Assembly: GCA_009702955.1 (NCBI GenBank)
Contig: WLHA01000017.1
Span: 1 to 11,271, forward strand
Length of the DNA: 11,271 nucleotides
Reading direction: 5' to 3'
Source: Actinomycetota bacterium
Lineage (GTDB): Bacteria; Actinomycetota; Acidimicrobiia; IMCC26256
Below are positions 6,943-11,271 of the stretch, one piece after another. Below the pieces are notes generated by a model. It was not told the origin of the DNA. It did not search any database and saw only the letters and a program-made list of their open reading frames with translations. Each line of letters starts with the position of its first letter. Within the stretch, counting starts at the first letter, position 1. Position numbers and translations under genes: made by a program.

Positions 6943-6972
6943 ATCTTGAGTGAAACTCAAGATTTACTCAAG
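6943..6972 (-). promoter_or_regulatory. Inverted and direct repeat with candidate flp promoter
   Basis: A perfect 9-base inverted repeat with a GAA centre, ATCTTGAGT (6943-6951) and ACTCAAGAT (6955-6963), is followed by a third half-site copy, ACTCAAG (6966-6972). On the minus strand this also reads as a weak sigma-70-like promoter: TTGAGT as -35 (6971-6966), a 17-base spacer, and CAAGAT as -10 (6948-6943). An operator for the response regulator encoded just upstream, overlapping the flp promoter, is the simplest reading. The repeat is seen; the promoter and the binding protein are inferred. Confidence 0.45.
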
Positions 6973-7046
6973 GTACAAGTGCTGGAGGCATTAGTAGTGG
7001 ACCTATTGAGGGACACACCTTTCCTGCCGCTAACACTGGCCTTAAT

Positions 7047-7763
7047 CTAAGGCTTTCCAGTTTGACTCTCTAACCCAATATTGGGGTTATTCCAGCCAGC
7101 AGAATTGGCCTTTGCTACAGCGGCTAACTGTGAATTTACCCCTAGTTTTGTGAGAATTGACCTTATGTGGCTCCTCACAGTGGCCACAGCAACAAATGTT
7201 TCGTTTGAAATGACCTCCGGTGAGTGGCCTTCGATGAGTAAGCCGAGAACCTCTGATTCCCGTGTTGTCAGGCGCTCGAAGGCCTCCATCCGAACTGTTT
7301 GAGCTCGTCGATGCTCCCGGAGAAGCGTTAGTAGTTCACTGCGCCTCTGGATCGCATTCGAGAAGTTCCCGGCGGCTATTGCCGTGACCCGATCAATCAA
7401 ATCTTCAAAGGCGATGGATTTACTCAGAACGTCCGCTGCGCCGGCCTCGAAACACTCGGCCCAAAAAATGGGGTCCTGTTCTCCAGTCATTATGAGCACC
7501 GCTGCCCCTAGGCCGAGTATCGGCTCGATTAGTGGCAGCGACGATCCGATCGGACCGAGCATTAGGTCGAGAAGAACAATCGCAGGACGCTGCTCTGTTA
7601 GAGACTCGAGAATGTGCTCCTCTGTCGAGGGCGCAATGATATTTGGGGTGATTCCTTCTCGAGAGAACGCCAGCCCTAGAGCCTGAGCGAGGAGCTCGTG
7701 GTCGTCCACTATCGCTAGCCCTATGTTCTCACTTGCTTGATCAGTGTTGCTTTGGCTTGTCAT
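7047..7763 (-). CDS. NarL/FixJ-family response regulator (receiver + LuxR-type HTH)
   Basis: This 238-residue protein has a receiver domain at about 14-130: an acidic pair D20 D21 in AIVDDHELLA, the phosphoacceptor D66 in VLLDLML, T93 in IMTG and K115 in LSKS. All the residues needed for phosphorylation are present. A LuxR-type helix-turn-helix covers about 163-222 (LTTRESEVLGLLIEGHSPEVI, then VATVRSHIRSILTKLGV and SQLAAVA). It should be phosphorylated by the kinase encoded just upstream and bind DNA as a dimer. The ATG overlaps the kinase stop (ATGA), with GGAG close upstream. The next gene downstream is flp, after a 161-base gap with an inverted repeat, so control of the pilus genes is a reasonable inference. 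Autoregulation is possible but no repeat was noticed upstream of the kinase gene. Confidence 0.93.
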   Translation of the reverse strand: MTSQSNTDQASENIGLAIVDDHELLAQALGLAFSREGITPNIIAPSTEEHILESLTEQRPAIVLLDLMLGPIGSSLPLIEPILGLGAAVLIMTGEQDPIFWAECFEAGAADVLSKSIAFEDLIDRVTAIAAGNFSNAIQRRSELLTLLREHRRAQTVRMEAFERLTTRESEVLGLLIEGHSPEVISNETFVAVATVRSHIRSILTKLGVNSQLAAVAKANSAGWNNPNIGLESQTGKP

Positions 7764-9334
7764 GTTGCTCCGCCTAATCGCTTGATACCTTCCCGTCTCT
7801 CCTCCTCTTGAAGGGTCGCGGTATTCGTACGCTCAGATGCATTGTAAGACAGGTCAGTGGTTGCTCCGGGAGTTACGGAACCGTCAATTGACATGAGTCC
7901 TTGCCATCTGGGGAGACTCACTACGAACTTTGCACCTCCGCCAGGGCGAGGCGTGACCCATAGATCTCCTCCTGCTCGGGTGATGAGGTCTCTAGCGATA
8001 GAAAGTCCAAGCCCATAGCCCTCGGTCTCCTCGAGGCTGGCTCTCCAACCTCGCTCGAAGATGAGATCTCTTTTACCTCGAGCAACCCCAGGGCCTCGGT
8101 CCTCGACGAACACGAGGATGTGGTCTGCATCTCGAGCTGCGCTTACGTCAATAGGGGAGCCGGGAGCATATTTGCTGGCGTTGCTGACTAAGCCGTGCAC
8201 AACCTGGGCAAGGTCCTCTGGTGAACCGACTGCAACTAGGTCTTCGTCTATATCGAATACGACCGGGAGCGAAGAGGCAGCAACAAGAAGCGTTGAACGA
8301 AGCGCTTCCAGTACTTGAAAGGGTCCATAAGTAGGAGGCGCGGGTGGAGCGACCAGGTTTCTAAGGCGTTCTATCTCGTCGCGTATTGCTCTCGTCAAGT
8401 CGCTTTCATCTCCGACTGAGGCAACTGCAACGCCGCCCTCGATTGAGAGCACGCGAGAGCGCACCTCGTGAATTTGGGCCATGCTTGCCGCTTCGCTGGT
8501 CTGCAGCGTCTCAACTTGGTCGCGTAGCTCAGCAGCATGGGTGATCGCCTCGAATTTCTCGCGAGAAGCGGCGAAATGCAGCTCTAGTGACGAACCAGCA
8601 ATTGCAACGCCAGCAGCAGCAAACCGCATAGCGCCGCCGTACTCGGATCCAAGAATGTCGAAGCCTTCACTGAGTGCAACTAATGGAGCGATTCCAATAG
8701 CGAACAGCGTAGGTACAAACCAGATTCCGTTGATCGAGTTCTCTGCCTTGTATCGCCGGTAGGTAGTGATGGCTAGGAATAGAACAAATAGTCCCAGCAC
8801 TGCGAAGGTGTACTCGTGACGCGGCCCTCTCTCGGAGGCGCCGACCATTAGCCCTACCAGGCCCGCTGCAGCAGCAGCGAGAAGCCTCCATCGATAATTT
8901 GGGGAGACATCAACCACGTGGCTTCTCAATGCCCAGATTGAGAGTACGGCGGTTACTGCAACGGTCCCTAAGAGCAGGGAGAGCGAGGTTCGCTCGTTAG
9001 CCCCGATACCCAATAGCGGAACTATTCCGACGATCGAAGCCAGGCCATACCAAAAGGAGCGTGCCATACCGTCTAAGCGCCAGCGAATGATGGAGAGCAT
9101 GCCGGCAACGGCTAACGCAATGATTGAGAGCACATAGAGCGTTTCACGCTGGAGGGTTTCGTAGAGAAAACCAGGAAAGTAAACGTTGATTGCTGCCGAG
9201 AGAGCGCCTATAAGAGCGATTACGAGAAGGGAGAGTCGGATATCGAAATCAGGGAAATCGGCCATTGAGTTGCGCCTGTCCGGGCCACGGTAGGAGCCAT
9301 CATGCTTCTTATCGACGTGCTGGGAGTAGGGCAT
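7760..9334 (-). CDS. Membrane sensor histidine kinase with multi-helix N-terminal sensor
   Basis: I prefer ATG 9334-9332 (524 residues) because GGAAAG lies seven bases upstream. An in-frame ATG at 9403 would add 23 residues but has no ribosome site. After a short polar segment with a YRGPDRR motif come about seven or eight membrane helices (roughly residues 32-250), with no large extracellular domain, so the signal is probably sensed in or near the membrane. A coiled-coil linker leads to a dimerisation segment with the likely phosphoacceptor His in QIHEVRSRVLSIEGG (H289). The ATPase domain has an N box with VSNASKYAPGSPI (N385), a G1 box VEDRGPGV, and a G2 box GYGLGLSIA. The last 45 residues, after the domain, are polar. 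It overlaps the response regulator gene by four bases, making a cognate pair. The H box lacks the usual Pro four residues after the His. Confidence 0.92.
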   Translation of the reverse strand: MPYSQHVDKKHDGSYRGPDRRNSMADFPDFDIRLSLLVIALIGALSAAINVYFPGFLYETLQRETLYVLSIIALAVAGMLSIIRWRLDGMARSFWYGLASIVGIVPLLGIGANERTSLSLLLGTVAVTAVLSIWALRSHVVDVSPNYRWRLLAAAAAGLVGLMVGASERGPRHEYTFAVLGLFVLFLAITTYRRYKAENSINGIWFVPTLFAIGIAPLVALSEGFDILGSEYGGAMRFAAAGVAIAGSSLELHFAASREKFEAITHAAELRDQVETLQTSEAASMAQIHEVRSRVLSIEGGVAVASVGDESDLTRAIRDEIERLRNLVAPPAPPTYGPFQVLEALRSTLLVAASSLPVVFDIDEDLVAVGSPEDLAQVVHGLVSNASKYAPGSPIDVSAARDADHILVFVEDRGPGVARGKRDLIFERGWRASLEETEGYGLGLSIARDLITRAGGDLWVTPRPGGGAKFVVSLPRWQGLMSIDGSVTPGATTDLSYNASERTNTATLQEEERREGIKRLGGAT

Positions 9335-9403
9335 TTTTGGACTTTCCGCTGAGCGAGATTCTGCATAATAAGAGTGTTCGCAACTATTTAGTGCTCTGTG
9401 CAT

Positions 9404-9554
9404 AACGAACTATTGGTGTCTGACCTTTTATCCATCGGTCTCCCTGACGCCAAGGTTTAGTGATTTATGGGGCCTAGTACCTGCTTCTCCCTAAACCTCT
9501 GAGCGATCACAGGCCCAAGAGTTGAGGCTGCCTGCGCTATCGTGTGGACCTTGC
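9404..9554. other. Divergent intergenic region between kinase gene and tRNA-Val
   Basis: This 151-base gap must hold the promoters of both the leftward sensor-pilus block and the rightward tRNA. No convincing -35/-10 pair was found. The best guesses are TATCGT (9538-9543) as -10 for the tRNA, and TTGGCG with GATAAA (minus strand, about 9451-9428, spacing 15) or TATTAT (minus strand, about 9370-9365) for the kinase. If the last is used, the transcript would begin after the ATG at 9403, which supports the start at 9334. Confidence 0.3.
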
Positions 9555-9627
9555 GGGCGATTAGCTCAGTGGTTAGAGCACTTCCTCGACACGGAAGGGG
9601 TCGGAGGTTCGAGTCCTCTATCGCCCA
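9555..9627 (+). tRNA. tRNA-Val (anticodon GAC)
   Basis: A complete 73-base cloverleaf is seen: acceptor stem GGGCGAT with ATCGCCC and discriminator A; D stem GCTC with GAGC; anticodon stem CTTCC with GGAAG around loop TCGACAC; T stem GGAGG with CCTCT and loop TTCGAGT. The anticodon is GAC at 9588-9590, decoding GUC and GUU valine codons. The CCA end is not encoded (ACCT follows), so a CCA-adding enzyme is needed, as is common in actinobacteria. Position 33, almost always U, is C here. Confidence 0.96.
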
Positions 9628-9673
9628 CCTGCAATGGTCCCAACGGACTATTTTTAGTATTTCGATAGGAGTT

Positions 9674-9714
9674 GGGGTCTTAGCCAAAGAGGCTTAGACC
9701 CCTTCTCTATTTAC
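9674..9714 (+). terminator. Intrinsic terminator-like hairpin after tRNA-Val
   Basis: Arms GGGGTCTTAGCC (9674-9685) and GGCTTAGACCCC (9691-9702) pair at 11 of 12 positions around the loop AAAGA, and TTCTCTATTT follows. It would end the tRNA transcript. It sits only 37 bases before the aceE start, so it could also act as an attenuator if aceE is transcribed from further upstream. Confidence 0.8.
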
Positions 9715-9751
9715 TCCAAGGTCACGAACGATCTTGGGCCTAGGGGCATCT

Positions 9752-11271
9752 ATGGCGCACGAAGGGTTTATCCATCAACTGCCAGATAACGATCCGGTAG
9801 AGACGCTTGAGTGGCTCGAGTCCCTAGACAGCGTCATCAGCACGCAGGGGATTGAACGTGCCCGATATGTCCTGTTACGTCTCCTTGAGCGTGCACGCAA
9901 TTTGGGTGTCGGCATCGGAGGCTCGCTCACAACTCCCTACGTCAATACGATCCCAGTCGAGTCTCAGACTGCATATCCAGGGGACCTTGTAGTTGAGCGA
10001 AGTATTCGCGCCGCCGTGCGGTGGAATGCGGTGGCCATGGTTGATCGAGCCAACCATAGGTTCAACGGCCTAGGAGGCCACCTGAGTACTTATGCCTCTG
10101 CTGCTTCGCTGTACGAAGTCGGATTTAACCATTTCTTTCGCGGGCCAGAGGTAAGCGGAGGAGGCGACCAGGTATTTTTTCAGGGCCATGCTTCTCCAGG
10201 AATCTACGCAAGAGCATTCTTAGAGCACAGGCTCACCCCGGAGAGGCTCGATGGTTTTAGGCGACAGGCCTCTGTCCGTGGACTCCCTTCGTATCCGCAC
10301 CCGCGACGCATGCCAGATTTTTGGCAATTCCCGACAGTCTCAATGGGGTTAGGTCCGTTGAATGCTGTTGCGCAGGCGCGATTTAATCGGTACTTATCTC
10401 AACGCGGAATCATCGACGTATCTGATGCACGAGTGTGGTGCTTCGTCGGCGACGGCGAGATGGATGAACCAGAGTCCTTGGCGGCGATAGCGATCGCAGG
10501 GCGCGAGAGTTTAGAGAATCTGATCTTTGTTGTGAACTGCAACCTCCAGCGCCTCGACGGACCAGTGAGGGGAAACTCGAAAGTTATACAGGAATTTGAG
10601 TCTCTGTACTCCGGCGCGGGTTGGAGCGTCATAAAGGCGATATGGGGATCTGGTTGGGATCCATTGCTTGCGGAGGACTCTGAAGGAGTACTGGTCAACC
10701 GAATGAACGAGGTTCCGGATGGAGAGTTCCAGCGCTATTCGGTAGAGGCCGGTTCCTATATCCGGGAGCAGTTCTTTGGCTCCGATCCACGACTTCTATC
10801 TTTGGTGGCGAATCTAAGTGACGAGGATCTAGAGCGTCTTCCACGCGGTGGGCATGATTTTGACAAAATTTTTAATGCTTATGCGCGAGCGATGGAACTA
10901 AATGGCAAGCCTACGGTTGTGCTTGCAAAAACAGTGAAGGGTTGGGCGCTCGGAGACAATGTAGAAGGGCGCAACGCAACGCATCAGATCAAGAAACTCT
11001 CCAAGGTTGATCTCTTAGCTCTTCGTGATCGCCTCGCTATCCCCGTCTCGGATAGCGAATTCGAAGATGGCCTAGCACCGTATTTTCGCTTTGAGAAGGG
11101 GAGCGAGGAGTTTGAATACCTTGCCGAGAAGCGCAACATGCTCGGCGGTTGGATCCCTCAGCGACGATCAGTATCAGTTCCGCTCGCCATGCCTGATGAC
11201 GAAGTGTTCGAAGAGTTCAAGCAGGGCTCGCCAGAAGGCTCCACCGCAAGTACCACGACAGCGTTTACTCG
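9752..11271 (+). CDS. aceE: Pyruvate dehydrogenase E1 component, homodimeric type (partial)
   Basis: The frame is open from ATG 9752 to the right edge (506 codons), a little over half of the usual 880-930 residues. The product is the thiamine-diphosphate-dependent E1 that decarboxylates pyruvate and passes the acetyl group to E2 lipoyl domains in the cytoplasmic pyruvate dehydrogenase complex. It matches the AceE family along its whole visible length. H110 lies in GGHLSTYASAASLY and H146 in FQGHASPGIYARAFLEHRL, followed by YPHPRRMPDFWQFPTVSMGLG. The TPP-binding motif begins GDGEMDEPESLA at 233 and ends VVNCNLQRLDGPVRGN (N262, N264). The mobile-loop segment includes GDNVEGRNATHQIKKL. AGGGG five bases before the ATG serves as ribosome site. 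An in-frame TTG at 9734 is a less likely start. No damage is seen. It is unrelated in function to the pilus block and divergent from it. Confidence 0.96.
   Translation, partial: MAHEGFIHQLPDNDPVETLEWLESLDSVISTQGIERARYVLLRLLERARNLGVGIGGSLTTPYVNTIPVESQTAYPGDLVVERSIRAAVRWNAVAMVDRANHRFNGLGGHLSTYASAASLYEVGFNHFFRGPEVSGGGDQVFFQGHASPGIYARAFLEHRLTPERLDGFRRQASVRGLPSYPHPRRMPDFWQFPTVSMGLGPLNAVAQARFNRYLSQRGIIDVSDARVWCFVGDGEMDEPESLAAIAIAGRESLENLIFVVNCNLQRLDGPVRGNSKVIQEFESLYSGAGWSVIKAIWGSGWDPLLAEDSEGVLVNRMNEVPDGEFQRYSVEAGSYIREQFFGSDPRLLSLVANLSDEDLERLPRGGHDFDKIFNAYARAMELNGKPTVVLAKTVKGWALGDNVEGRNATHQIKKLSKVDLLALRDRLAIPVSDSEFEDGLAPYFRFEKGSEEFEYLAEKRNMLGGWIPQRRSVSVPLAMPDDEVFEEFKQGSPEGSTASTTTAFT

Noticed and set aside
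7040..7052. Small inverted repeat CCTTA-ATC-TAAGG at the response regulator stop codon
   Set aside because: Only five base pairs and no T tract, so not a credible terminator.
9457..9687. Minus-strand 76-residue open frame with the peptide AIEDSNLRPLPCRGSALTTEL
   Set aside because: It is the antisense of tRNA-Val, and this peptide is the well-known artefact of translating the reverse strand of a tRNA gene.
10399..10698. Minus-strand 99-residue open frame within aceE
   Set aside because: Antisense to the thiamine-diphosphate motif region of aceE; a shadow frame.
1..11271. CRISPR array, insertion sequence, integrase or attachment duplication at the tRNA
   Set aside because: No regularly spaced repeats, transposase or recombinase motifs, or repeat of the tRNA 3' end were seen in the window.

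Overview
The window is a chromosomal segment from an actinobacterium. An acidimicrobial relative (the Ilumatobacter type of aquatic actinobacteria) is the best guess. This rests on the Flp-pilus gene set without any visible outer-membrane secretin, the frequent GTG starts, the homodimeric-type pyruvate dehydrogenase E1, a tRNA without an encoded CCA end, and a long Thr-rich 'TTTTVPPTTTT' surface linker that I associate with Acidimicrobiia. The taxonomic call is inference.

Layout. Positions 1-9334 are one co-directional minus-strand block, read from right to left: an integral-membrane sensor histidine kinase (9334-7760), a NarL/LuxR-type response regulator (7763-7047), a regulatory gap with an inverted repeat, a Flp pilin (6885-6703), a hairpin, TadE (6572-6132), a large modified TadG-like protein (6126-4186), CpaB/RcpC (4189-3440), CpaE/TadZ (3443-2220), the CpaF/TadA ATPase (2223-817), and a secreted von Willebrand A protein (820-1) that runs off the left edge and probably continues into the TadB membrane platform. 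From tadG onward every gene pair overlaps by four bases (GTGA or ATGA), as do the kinase and regulator genes. This points to translational coupling in one operon. TadC and the prepilin peptidase are not in the window and may lie further left.

On the plus strand, 9555-9627 is a tRNA-Val(GAC) with an odd C at position 33. An intrinsic terminator-like hairpin follows it, and then the first 506 codons of aceE (pyruvate dehydrogenase E1), cut by the right edge.

How it works together. The kinase and regulator pair probably senses an envelope or environmental signal and switches pilus expression. The inverted repeat just upstream of flp is the natural candidate operator. Flp pilin would be made in excess over the assembly machine because of the hairpin after flp. 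CpaF and CpaE are the cytoplasmic motor and localisation factor, CpaB and the VWA protein lie at or outside the membrane, and TadE and the TadG-like protein are minor pilins. The TadG-like protein carries an apparent adhesin-like stalk. This is a recognisable Tad/Flp tight-adherence locus, not a wholly new system. The unusual parts are the TadG-like C-terminus, the VWA protein and the dedicated sensor pair. No stretch over 300 bases lacks a gene.
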